Source: Bog-375 sp049587755 (GTDB lineage: Bacteria; Acidobacteriota; Terriglobia; Bryobacterales; Bryobacteraceae). Taken from it: 64,000 bases of DNA. Shown piece by piece: positions 55,776 through 63,840 of the stretch. Position 1 is the first letter of the stretch, and the number at the start of each line of letters is the position of its first letter. Location of the stretch: assembly GCA_049587755.1 (NCBI GenBank), contig JBAVEN010000016.1, forward strand, positions 1-64,000, written 5' to 3'. The translations under genes and the position numbers were made by a program. The notes beneath the pieces were generated by a model. It was not told the origin of the DNA, ran no database searches, and worked only from the letters and a program-made list of their open reading frames with translations.

Positions 55776-55823
55776 TCCGCCATCTCTCTTTGTGCAACGT
55801 CCTGTGCTCTCTGGTTTTCTCAA

Positions 55824-56119
55824 TTTGCTGTCACTAACGCCATAGGCGTGGTTCGAGTACTTCTAGGCCCCTCATTTTGGGGCCAGTGTTGAGTCTACTG
55901 AACGGGAGTGACTGCGGTCAAGAGTTATTCGGGGTGGTGGGTCCCATTACTTTTTGCTCATTTCTTTTCTTTGTCTGTGGATCTCACAGACTGACGCAAA
56001 GATCGACAGAAAATGTTATCCGCATATTCCCATCTGCTCTGGTGACGACGTGCCAGGCGCCGTCTCCCGCCACTAGCCGTTTTCGCTTTCGTACGGCGGC
56101 TCTGCACGGAAAAGCCAGT
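55824..56119. other. Intergenic stretch of about 0.3 kb
   Basis: Between the PEP-CTERM gene's upstream region and the end of the PspA operon. It is AT-richer than its surroundings; no coding sequence or clear terminator is recognised. Confidence 0.5.
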
Positions 56120-57649
56120 CTAATGGCGCCCGAAGTGCCGTGGCATGCTGGGCGGGCGAAACGCGGGGCGCGGCATGCGCGGCGCCGGGTGGAACGAAGG
56201 CGCGCGCGGCTCTCCCCCTCCGCCATGGCCGAAGTGCCGCGCGTTGCGGTCGCCGCCCGGCCCCGAGTATGGGGAATTGCGAAACGAGCCGCTCTTGGAA
56301 GCGTATTGCGAATCGCGAAATCCCCCGCTCCTGGCGTAGTTGGAGCCGGCATATCGATCTTGTGTGACCGTGCCCTGCGAGCCGTATTTCGGCGCGCCCG
56401 CCGCTTCATCGCGGCCGTAATAGGTCCGTCCGCTGCGCCACGAGTCGCGGTACCCTTCCCAGTCGTAGCGCTCGATCGGCCGATAGGAGCGGTTGAAAAG
56501 CAGATCGCGCATCAGCGCGTACTGGCCGTAAAAGACCCAGAAATCGCGTCCGTCGCGATGCTCCCAATAGCCGTACTGATTGGACCCTTGGCCGGGCGGC
56601 GCCATGTAAGCGAAACCGGCAGGCTGCGCCACGCGCTCGGCTTCCGAATCGTACTTGCCGGCGGGCTTGTGTTCGATGGCCATGCCCAGGTCGTTGCGCA
56701 TGGCGTCGTACGTCGGGCCGGAAACATCCACCCAGGCTTCGTCGGACGTGCTGGTGCCGGCTTTAGCGGCTGCGTCATCCACATGCGTTTTTACAGTGCG
56801 GATCTCCTGGTCGTAGTGGCGCGCGCCACCCGTGCCGCGCACTTCCATGTCGACCAGAATCTTGTCCCAGTTGTAATAAAGCTGCCCGTCGAGCGACTTC
56901 ACTTCCTCGGCCCGGCGCGGCAATTCGGAGGCGTCGCTGTGCAGGGTATCTTGCGCCGCCACCAGCGTGGCAAAATCGAGGTGCGCGAAATCGCCGGCCG
57001 CCGCCTGGCGGCGCTCGTCGGCGCTCGACTGCCACAGCATGTCGCTCTGCGTGACGACGGCGTGGAGCGCGGCAGCGCGCGCGTCGAGGTCACCCTTCTT
57101 CTCCGGCCAATCGGTCTCGCCCTTGGCGACAGTGGCAGTCATCGGCGCCAGGTCGAAGTTGTGGATCGCCTGGTAGTCGCTGCTCATCTGGTCGAGACGC
57201 TGGGGCAGCTCGCGCTTCAGCTCGATCCAATGGGCGGCGTCTGTCTGAATCTCCGTGGCCGAGCCGGCGGCGGAGGCGCGCACGCCGCTTTCCTGGGCCA
57301 GCAGCGACTCCACCTTCTCCCGGTCCTGGCGGCGATTCTGTCTCTCCAGAAGCGACAGCTCGTCCATCTCGTGCCGCGCTTCCGCAAGCTGCGATTCCGA
57401 TTGCGCTAGCCCCGCGGGCCACTGGGCCGCGGCCGGGATGGCGTGAAACAACGCGCTCTCCGACGCCACCTCGGAGGTTACCTGGATCTTGGCTTGGTCG
57501 ACTTGCTGTTGCGCGCTTGCGAGCGAAGCGCGCTCGCTGTCAATCTGCCGGCGCAGGTTGCGCGGCAGATTGTCGAGGCCGGCGGTGAGCACCACGCCGA
57601 TCGACACCGTCAGCAATACCGCGAGGAATTTGAGTCCGGATCGATTCAT
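56120..57649 (-). CDS. Membrane-anchored coiled-coil protein of a PspA operon, unknown function
   Basis: About 509 residues starting at the ATG at 57649. One N-terminal membrane segment (LKFLAVLLTVSIGVVLTAGL) precedes a coiled coil (about 35-130, with SERASLASAQQQVDQAKIQV). A central domain of about 250 residues contains conserved-looking aromatic patches (YGYWEHRDGRDFWVFYGQYA). The tail from about 430 is low-complexity, rich in Gly, Ser, Arg, Pro and His, and ends MPRHFGRH. I do not recognise the family. It is the last gene of the cluster with PspA and two accessory genes. Confidence 0.65.
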   Translation of the reverse strand: MNRSGLKFLAVLLTVSIGVVLTAGLDNLPRNLRRQIDSERASLASAQQQVDQAKIQVTSEVASESALFHAIPAAAQWPAGLAQSESQLAEARHEMDELSLLERQNRRQDREKVESLLAQESGVRASAAGSATEIQTDAAHWIELKRELPQRLDQMSSDYQAIHNFDLAPMTATVAKGETDWPEKKGDLDARAAALHAVVTQSDMLWQSSADERRQAAAGDFAHLDFATLVAAQDTLHSDASELPRRAEEVKSLDGQLYYNWDKILVDMEVRGTGGARHYDQEIRTVKTHVDDAAAKAGTSTSDEAWVDVSGPTYDAMRNDLGMAIEHKPAGKYDSEAERVAQPAGFAYMAPPGQGSNQYGYWEHRDGRDFWVFYGQYALMRDLLFNRSYRPIERYDWEGYRDSWRSGRTYYGRDEAAGAPKYGSQGTVTQDRYAGSNYARSGGFRDSQYASKSGSFRNSPYSGPGGDRNARHFGHGGGGEPRAPSFHPAPRMPRPAFRPPSMPRHFGRH

Positions 57650-57706
57650 CGAATGCCGCCACCTTTCCGGATGCGGCTTAGCTGCCGCCGGTCCCAACCG
57701 GCGCGG

Positions 57707-58351
57707 TCAGCCCTTGGTTCCCCGGTAGATCGTCACGTCGTCGGCGGGGATTCCCCTGTAACGCGTGACGGCGAACGGCTCGGCCTGCTCTTTGCGGATG
57801 GCAATCAGTCCGGCGCCGCTCTGCTCCTGAAATTCCCAGCCATAAAATCCCACCGGCTGCGGCTGGTCGCTGCGCGTCGCCCGGATCTCCCGGCTCATCC
57901 GGTACATCCAGACCTTGCCGTCGAAATCGAAAGTGTCGCCGGTGTTCTGGCGCTCGTCCATTTGTGCCAGGTCCTCTTCGCTCAGGCCCAGGTCTTCGAG
58001 CGTGGGCTGGCGTGCCTCGGTGGCGATGCTGACCGCCTGGTCGGCGTTCGCGTCCACCCGCATCGTCACACGCCGCTCGCGGTAGGGGCCGCTCAATTCG
58101 AACCAATTGTGTGTGCCCGCTTGAAACCACGTGCAGCGGTCGGAGTTGAAATCGAGGTCGGTCATGTTGTCACCCGCGCCGGCGATGGAAATCACGTCGC
58201 CGGCGCGCGCTTGCGGTGGCTTCAAATTCGCCAGGTCCTCCGCCGGCGCCGCACCGCGCGCCGGGGCTTGAGGTTTCTTGAATAGTTGCATCAGCACCAC
58301 CACCAGCAAGGCAACCAGAACGCCGGTCAGCGTGAATGTGATCGGGCCCAT
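57707..58351 (-). CDS. DUF4178/YjfK-like membrane-anchored protein of the PspA operon
   Basis: A 214-residue protein. One N-terminal membrane helix (FTLTGVLVALLVVVLMQLF) is followed by a beta-rich domain with LDFNSDRCTWFQAGTHNWFE and KVWMYRMSREIRATRS. The pattern and its place next to a PspA gene suggest a relative of DUF4178 or YjfK (DUF2491), both known as PspA neighbours. The family assignment is tentative. Six bases separate it from the PspA gene. Confidence 0.55.
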   Translation of the reverse strand: MGPITFTLTGVLVALLVVVLMQLFKKPQAPARGAAPAEDLANLKPPQARAGDVISIAGAGDNMTDLDFNSDRCTWFQAGTHNWFELSGPYRERRVTMRVDANADQAVSIATEARQPTLEDLGLSEEDLAQMDERQNTGDTFDFDGKVWMYRMSREIRATRSDQPQPVGFYGWEFQEQSGAGLIAIRKEQAEPFAVTRYRGIPADDVTIYRGTKG

Positions 58352-58357
58352 CCCGGT

Positions 58358-59146
58358 TTACGCCTTGGCCTTCTCCGTGGTTCGCTCGCCGGTGGTGACC
58401 GACGGGCTGCCGCTGGCCAGTTCCTTGGGAATGTAGGGCGGCTTCACGGGCGCTTTGGCGGCTTGCCGCTCCGCCTTGAGCGCGGCCAGGTCGGCGTCCA
58501 CCCCGTGACCGCTCAGCTCGGCAAATTGCTTTTCCAGGTCCTCGTCGGTGCCGGTCGAAGCCAGTTGGTCGAATGCCTTGGCCGTGGCCTCTTCCTTGGA
58601 GACGGTATCCTCGAAGCGGTTGAGCGCGGCAAAAGCGTTATCGGCGTTGCCCACGCCGGCCATGGCTTCGGCCACCTTGCGCTGTGCGGCGGCGGCGTTC
58701 TTGCGCGCCACCAGCGTGGTGGCCGTTCGCTCGCCTTCTTCGATCTTGCGCTTCAGCTCGCCCACCTGGCCCTTCAGCTTCTCGCTGGTCTGCTGCGCCG
58801 CCTGGACGGCCTGCTCCATGGACGCAATCTGGCGGTCGCATTCGGCCTTCTTGGCCAGCGCCTTCTTCGCCAGGTCCTCGTTGCCGGCGTCCAGCGCCTG
58901 GCCCGCCCGGTCCTTCCAGTCCTGCGCCTGGCGCACGTACTTCTGATATTCGGCGTCCAGGCGGTTGTAGTTGCTCATGGCCACGGCCGAAGCGCGCACC
59001 ACGTTGTTCAACTCGTTCCGCATGTCCGCCACCGTCTGGTTTACGGTGGCTTCGAAAGTGGCATCCTCAAGGGTATCGACGCCCTGATTAGCCTGGCCGC
59101 GCGCCACGCGGCCCAGTCTCGAAAAGAAATCGCCTAAGAATGGCAT
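58358..59146 (-). CDS. PspA/IM30-family membrane-remodelling protein
   Basis: A 262-residue, largely helical coiled-coil protein. The N-terminal helix LGDFFSRLGRVARGQANQGV and the long helices (SNYNRLDAEYQKYVRQAQDW, then KALAKKAECDRQIASMEQAV) match PspA/IM30, the bacterial ESCRT-III-like proteins that coat stressed membranes. The C-terminal 40 residues are a Pro/Lys-rich tail. No pspF, pspB or pspC gene is adjacent; instead two unusual partners follow and one small protein precedes it. Confidence 0.85.
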   Translation of the reverse strand: MPFLGDFFSRLGRVARGQANQGVDTLEDATFEATVNQTVADMRNELNNVVRASAVAMSNYNRLDAEYQKYVRQAQDWKDRAGQALDAGNEDLAKKALAKKAECDRQIASMEQAVQAAQQTSEKLKGQVGELKRKIEEGERTATTLVARKNAAAAQRKVAEAMAGVGNADNAFAALNRFEDTVSKEEATAKAFDQLASTGTDEDLEKQFAELSGHGVDADLAALKAERQAAKAPVKPPYIPKELASGSPSVTTGERTTEKAKA

Positions 59147-59158
59147 CGTGTTCCTCGC

Positions 59159-59578
59159 TTACGAATTCAAATCGCTCAGCACCTTGCGGGCTGTCATCAC
59201 ATCCACCAGCAGGAAATGCACGCAGGAGAGGACTTCGTCCTCGTCCTCCGGTCCTGCGTCCTCCAGTTTGCAGAAGTTGTTCAGGGTCACGGCCAGCTTG
59301 CCGCTGCCCGCATCATAAAGCTGGAAATAGGAGGTGGAAATGCCGTTGTCGGCGGCCAGCATGGTCGCCATGATTGCCGGTGTGATGGCCGCCTTCGGCG
59401 CCACCGTGCATACCAGCGAGAGGAACAGGATGTCGCCCTGGAGCACCGCACGTACGGTGACTCCGCTTTCGACTTCCCGGATGGTCAATGTATCGGGCGC
59501 TGGCTCAGAGACTACGTAGCCTTTCTCTGCCAGAAGCGCGTGGATTGGGCCCAGAAGTGGGCTGGTTGTGGCTGTCAT
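59159..59578 (-). CDS. DUF2170/YjfI-like protein heading the PspA operon
   Basis: A 139-residue soluble protein from the ATG at 59578. The sequence (TIREVESGVTVRAVLQGDIL, then ISTSYFQLYDAGSGKLAVTL) resembles the DUF2170/YjfI family, which precedes a PspA paralogue (YjfJ) in Escherichia coli. The assignment rests on pattern and context. It is 12 bases upstream of the PspA gene and likely the first gene of the operon. Confidence 0.6.
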   Translation of the reverse strand: MTATTSPLLGPIHALLAEKGYVVSEPAPDTLTIREVESGVTVRAVLQGDILFLSLVCTVAPKAAITPAIMATMLAADNGISTSYFQLYDAGSGKLAVTLNNFCKLEDAGPEDEDEVLSCVHFLLVDVMTARKVLSDLNS

Positions 59579-59810
59579 AAGATCTCGCAAGTAATACGCG
59601 GGCGCGCTCGCCAAAGTTCCCTCCGTCGAAGCGCCGCGCAACCTATTGTACGCTACGCTAATTCTCGCTCGCTGACAAGCGGGTGTTGTCACCGAGTTGA
59701 AACACAATGCGCAAAGCGGGGACTGGCTCGAATTTCGCGGCTGTTGCGAAACTTCGTGCCTGTACCGGGTTTGCGTCCAATCTGCGGCGCCTACCAGCTA
59801 CCATGGTTTC

Positions 59811-60146
59811 GTGCTGAAGCTCTACTTGAAACCCACTTGAACATCTTGCCGCAAAGCGAAGAGTTTGCTTCGCGAAAAAAACGCCGCCTTCGAGGAGATC
59901 GATCTCAGCCGCGGCCTTACCGCCGCCGAGTTGGACCGGCTCATCGGCAAGCGGGATTACCGGCTCTTCCTCAATTCCCGGAATGAGCTCTACCGCGCGC
60001 GCGGTATGAAGGAGAATCCGCCGCCGCGCGCCGAAGCCCTGCGCCTCATGGCCCAACATCCGAACCTGATCAAGCGGCCCATTCTGGTGAAGGGCGGGGA
60101 AGTAGCGCTCGGTTTCGACGACGCGTCCATCACCGCACTTCTGTGA
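59811..60146 (+). CDS. Candidate selenoprotein: ArsC/Spx-family thiol-redox protein with in-frame TGA
   Basis: From GTG at 59811 the frame reads LKLYLKPT, then TGA (59838-59840), then TSCRKAKSLLREKNAAFEEI. The family normally has KPTCxxCRKA here, so TGA replaces exactly the first Cys of the CXXC, giving UTSC. Downstream the protein continues normally for 101 residues: FLNSRNELYRARGMKENPPP, then PNLIKRPILVKGGEVALGF, ending ALL, for a total of about 111 residues, the family length. A hairpin (6 bp stem 59856-59861 with 59868-59873, loop AGTTTG) starts 15 bases after the TGA, with the loop at the place of a bacterial SECIS. A standard gene caller would start at the TTG at 59865 and miss the active site. 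The alternative is a nonsense mutation or sequencing error. No selenocysteine machinery genes are in the window. The start codon is uncertain. Confidence 0.7.
59856..59873 (+). promoter_or_regulatory. SECIS-like hairpin downstream of the in-frame TGA
   Basis: GCGAAG pairs with CTTCGC around loop AGTTTG. The first loop G is 23 bases after the TGA. Bacterial SECIS elements need a small apical loop with a G among its first two bases, about 16-37 bases from UGA; this fits. Confidence 0.55.
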
Positions 60147-60198
60147 GGGCTTGTGGAGGAGGTTCCCATAAGCGCTACCTCAGGGCTGACTCAGCAAA

Positions 60199-60382
60199 CC
60201 CGGAGGGCGACAGACAGTAGCCCAAGGCGTGAGCCTTGGGAATGGCATGAAACGCGGGCCAGCGCCGGAACGGGACGGAAGGCCTTCTCGTCGGCTGGAT
60301 TCTTGCGCCCCGTTCCGGGGCTATGGTCGGAACGGCTCGGACCCACGGCTTGCGCCGTGGGCTACTTGCTTTCGCCCTCCGG
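60199..60382. repeat. Nested inverted-repeat element (REPIN-like)
   Basis: Outer arms of 42 bases at 60199-60240 and 60341-60382 match in inverted orientation at about 35 positions. Each arm ends in its own hairpin: CCCAAGGC-GTGA-GCCTTGGG at 60221-60240, and CCCACGGC with GCCGTGGG at 60342-60361. Between them lies a further perfect 10 bp inverted pair (CCGGAACGGG at 60265-60274, CCCGTTCCGG at 60309-60318). No coding sequence is recognised inside. Confidence 0.7.
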
Positions 60383-60465
60383 GCTTAGAAAATGATTCGG
60401 GCGAAATCTTCCTCTAAATAAAATCGTAAGGCAGCGCCTTTGGGGCAGATTCCCCGCTCAGCCCC

Positions 60466-61206
60466 TTAGTTCACCCACGGCCCGCGGTCGCTGCGCTTGC
60501 TCATGTAACTCTGGAATTTTTTCTTCGCACGTTGCAGTTTCCATTGGCGATACGCGCCGCCAACATCGGGCATTGGCACTCGCGGCAGCCGCCCCTTCAA
60601 GTACACAAAACCGAATGCCGCGCCGCCCAGGTGGGCGATGGTGCTGACGCCCGTATTCGGCCCGAAGGTGAGCAACAGCTCGATCCCGACGAAAATCATC
60701 ACCAGGTACTTGGCCTTGATCGGAAACAGGAAATACATCAGCACGGTCTGGTTCGGGTACATCACGCCGAAGGCCACCAGGACTCCGAAAATCGCCCCGC
60801 TGGCTCCCAGTGTGATCGTGCCCCAGTAGCCCAGCAGAATGTTGATCACCAATACGCAGATGCCCGCCGCAATGCCGCAATAAAAGTAATACTTCAGGAA
60901 GCGGCGCGTGCCCCAATCCCGTTCGAGCTGGAGCCCGAACATCCACAGCGTGAGCATGTTGAACAGCACATGCGTGATACCCGCATGCAGAAACATGTAG
61001 CTGACAAGCTGCCACACGAACAGGTCCCGCACCGCGGCCTCCGCCGAAAGCGCCATCACCAGCATGATTTGCCGCTGCAGTTGTAAGGGGCACAGGTAGA
61101 TCAGCACGAAAATGACTGTGTTGACGATCAACAGCCATTTCACGCCGGGCGGGAAGTAATCGTGCACGAAGCTGCGGCCAGACGGGTACCGCGTGTAACG
61201 AGCCAT
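60466..61206 (-). CDS. Rhomboid-family intramembrane serine protease
   Basis: A 246-residue protein with six to seven membrane helices. The catalytic dyad is Ser136 in GASGAIFG and His192 in AHLGGAAFG. The accessory HxxxxHxxxN motif is His74, His79 and Asn83. A basic C-terminal tail (QRAKKKFQSYMSKRSDRG) lies in the cytoplasm. Substrates are unknown. Confidence 0.93.
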   Translation of the reverse strand: MARYTRYPSGRSFVHDYFPPGVKWLLIVNTVIFVLIYLCPLQLQRQIMLVMALSAEAAVRDLFVWQLVSYMFLHAGITHVLFNMLTLWMFGLQLERDWGTRRFLKYYFYCGIAAGICVLVINILLGYWGTITLGASGAIFGVLVAFGVMYPNQTVLMYFLFPIKAKYLVMIFVGIELLLTFGPNTGVSTIAHLGGAAFGFVYLKGRLPRVPMPDVGGAYRQWKLQRAKKKFQSYMSKRSDRGPWVN

Positions 61207-61255
61207 GGTGAATCTCTTACTGTTCAGAATAACAGATGCGTTCCCGGCTTCCCGC

Positions 61256-61552
61256 TCACGCGGTCATCGATGGCTTGCGGTCATCGCGTTTGCCGTAGCG
61301 CGCCAGCAGGCGCGAGCACGCCTGCAACAGCACCGCGAGCACCATCCACACCTGCCAGTGGGAGAACATGCCGGAGGTGATGGCGAACTTGCCAGTCCAG
61401 TTCAGATCCGCGGCGATGCGCCACAGCGCCAGCACCGACGCCAGGAACGCCGCCGGCGTCAAGAGCGCGGATACCGCCAGCGCCACCCGCCTGTTCTTGC
61501 GGCGCGCCTTGCTGATTCGCTGCCCCTTGCCGAACCGGATTCTGACCCGCAT
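61256..61552 (-). CDS. Small two-helix membrane protein, unknown
   Basis: About 98 residues from the ATG at 61552 (MRVRIRFGKGQRISKARRKN). After a strongly basic N-terminus come two hydrophobic segments (RVALAVSALLTPAAFLASVL and WQVWMVLAVLLQACSRLLA). No family recognised. It is on the same strand as the rhomboid gene, 49 bases upstream of it. Coding is probable but not certain. Confidence 0.45.
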   Translation of the reverse strand: MRVRIRFGKGQRISKARRKNRRVALAVSALLTPAAFLASVLALWRIAADLNWTGKFAITSGMFSHWQVWMVLAVLLQACSRLLARYGKRDDRKPSMTA

Positions 61553-61643
61553 GGCTTCCGCGTGCGCTCTGCCGCACGCCGGCGCGGATCGCTTCCCGCG
61601 CACTTACCAATCTAACAGCAATTGCGCTAGATTAGAGGCCATC

Positions 61644-62804
61644 ATGCACCGTCTCAGAACCGCAGTTTTCGGCACCGGTTTCGTTGGCCGCGTCCACCTG
61701 GAGGGAATTCGCCGCCTCGGTTTCGTCCACGTTTACGCCATCGGCGAGAGCCGCGCGGAAAAAGCCCGCCAGCTAGGCGAAGAATTCCACGTCGACAAGA
61801 CCGACTCCGACTATCGCAAGATCCTGGCAGATCCCGCGGTGGATGCCGTCCACGTGTGCACCCCCAACGCTCTGCATTTCCCGATGGTCCGCGACGCGCT
61901 TCAGGCCGGCAAGCACGTTATTTGCGAGAAGCCGCTGGCAACTTCGGTCGAGGACGCCGCCCAACTGGTCGCCCTCGCCCGCCAGACCGGCCGCCGCAAT
62001 TGCACTTTTCACAATTTGCGCTTCTATCCCCAGGTGCAGCAGATGCGCCGCATGCGCGAGGCCGGCGAACTGGGCGAAATCCTGGTGGTGCAGGGCACTT
62101 ACTCGCAGGACTGGCTGCTCTACGACACCGACTGGAACTGGCGCTTGGACTCGAAGGCTAACGGCCGCTCCCGCTGCCTGGCCGACATCGGCTCCCACTT
62201 CTGCGATATGGCCGAGCACGTAACCGGCGCGCGCATCACGTCGCTGTGCGCGGACATCCAGACCTTCCACAAGACGCGCAAGCGCCCCAAGGGCTCCATC
62301 GAAACCTTCGCCGGGAAAACGCTGGCCCCAGAAGATTACCAGGAAGTGCCCATTGACACGGAGGACTACGGCGGCGTCATCTTCCGCATGGGCGATCGCA
62401 CCCGCGGCGCCTTCACCGTCAGCCAGGTGTCGGCCGGCCGCAAGAATGGGCTCAGCATCGAAATCTTCGGCAGCAAGGCCGGCGTGGCCTGGAACCAGGA
62501 GCGCCCCGACGAGCTGTGGATCGGCCACCGCAACACGCCGAATGAAATTATCATCAAGGACCCATCCCTGCTGAAGGAAGCCGCGCGCCCGTATGCCGAT
62601 CTTCCCGGCGGCCACAGCGAAGGCTACGACGACACTTTCAAGCAGGTCTTCAGGCGCTTCTACCAGTCCATCGAAGAACCGGCCGCCGAGCCCCAATACC
62701 CGCAGTTCGCCGACGGGCTCCGCCAGTTGCAGATTCTGGAAGCCGAGCTAGCGAGCGCCGATCGCCGCGCCTGGGTCGACGTGCCGGCGTTCCAACCCGC
62801 GTAG
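61644..62804 (+). CDS. Gfo/Idh/MocA-family oxidoreductase
   Basis: NAD(P)-dependent sugar or cyclitol dehydrogenase of 386 residues. The Rossmann N-terminus is RTAVFGTGFVGRVHLEG. The signature EKPLA (in HVICEKPLATS, about 93-103) supplies the catalytic Lys. DIGSHFCDMAEHVTG carries the His and Asp of the second domain. Substrate unknown. Start ATG at 61644; a longer frame upstream looks noncoding. It converges with the aldo/keto reductase gene. Confidence 0.92.
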   Translation: MHRLRTAVFGTGFVGRVHLEGIRRLGFVHVYAIGESRAEKARQLGEEFHVDKTDSDYRKILADPAVDAVHVCTPNALHFPMVRDALQAGKHVICEKPLATSVEDAAQLVALARQTGRRNCTFHNLRFYPQVQQMRRMREAGELGEILVVQGTYSQDWLLYDTDWNWRLDSKANGRSRCLADIGSHFCDMAEHVTGARITSLCADIQTFHKTRKRPKGSIETFAGKTLAPEDYQEVPIDTEDYGGVIFRMGDRTRGAFTVSQVSAGRKNGLSIEIFGSKAGVAWNQERPDELWIGHRNTPNEIIIKDPSLLKEAARPYADLPGGHSEGYDDTFKQVFRRFYQSIEEPAAEPQYPQFADGLRQLQILEAELASADRRAWVDVPAFQPA

Positions 62805-62868
62805 GCTGGTAGCGCCGGCGGTGTTGCCGCTGGTTCTTTGCGTTTCGCGTCGACGCTCTCCGCCGCTC

Positions 62869-63840
62869 TTAGCCAACCGCCCCTGCGCTCGCCTGCCCGC
62901 GCAACGCGTCGATCTCCGCGACCTCCTCCGCGCCCAGCCGGAATTCGAGCGCGCCCAGCACCTCACGGGCCTGCGCCGCCGAGCGCATCCCCACGATCGC
63001 CCCTGTCACCGCCGGATGCCGCAGCGTCCACGCAATCGCCACCACGCCGGCCGGCTGTCCGTGACCCGCCCCGATGCGCTTCATCAGCTCCGCCATTTCC
63101 AGGCTGCGCCCCAGGTGCGGTTCCTGAAACGACGGCGCATTGCGGCGGAAATCGTCGGGCGCGAAATGGGCCACGCGCTCGCGCGTCATCTTGCCCGTCA
63201 GCAGGCCTGATTTCATCGGCGAATAGACGATCACCCCGATGTTGTTCCGCTGGCAATAGGGCAGTATTTCGCGCTCCACCTCCGGCGAAACCGCTGAATA
63301 CGGCGGCTGCAGCGACGCGACCGGCGCGATGCGCCGGCACCGCTCCATCTGCGCGGTGTCGAAGTTGGAGACTCCGATCCAGCGCACTTTGCCTTCCTGG
63401 CGCAGTTTCTCGAGCGTCGTCCACCCCTCCTCGACATCCGCGGCCGGGTCGGGCCAGTGGATCTGGTACAGATCGATGGTCTCCGCCTTCAGCCTCTTCA
63501 GGCTGGCTTCGCATTCGCGCCGCAACGAATCCGCCTTCAGGGACGAGGAGATCTGCCCTTCGGCGTTCCACACCCGCGAGCATTTGGTGAACACGTACGG
63601 CTTGTTGGCGCGGCCCTCGAGCGCGCGCGCCACCACTTCTTCGGAATGCCCCAGGCCGTAAACCGCCGCCGTGTCGATCCAGTTCACGCCTCGATCGAGC
63701 GCGGCGTGGATCGCCGCAATCGATTCCTCATCGTCCTGCGGCCCCCAGGCAAATTTCCATCCGCCGCCGCCCATGGCCCACGCGCCTACGCCCACCGCCG
63801 TGATCTCCAGATCGCTTGTTCCCAGCCGTTTTTTCACCAT
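62869..63840 (-). CDS. Aldo/keto reductase
   Basis: NADPH-dependent reductase with a TIM barrel, 323 residues. The catalytic tetrad is visible: Asp and Tyr in WIDTAAVYGLGHSEEVVARA, Lys in VFTKCSR, His in YQIHWPDP. The cofactor loops VIVYSPMKSGLLTGKM and GAIVGMRSAAQAREVLGAL are present. Substrate unknown; the protein belongs to the YghZ/general sugar-reductase branch by its pattern. Confidence 0.92.
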   Translation of the reverse strand: MVKKRLGTSDLEITAVGVGAWAMGGGGWKFAWGPQDDEESIAAIHAALDRGVNWIDTAAVYGLGHSEEVVARALEGRANKPYVFTKCSRVWNAEGQISSSLKADSLRRECEASLKRLKAETIDLYQIHWPDPAADVEEGWTTLEKLRQEGKVRWIGVSNFDTAQMERCRRIAPVASLQPPYSAVSPEVEREILPYCQRNNIGVIVYSPMKSGLLTGKMTRERVAHFAPDDFRRNAPSFQEPHLGRSLEMAELMKRIGAGHGQPAGVVAIAWTLRHPAVTGAIVGMRSAAQAREVLGALEFRLGAEEVAEIDALRGQASAGAVG

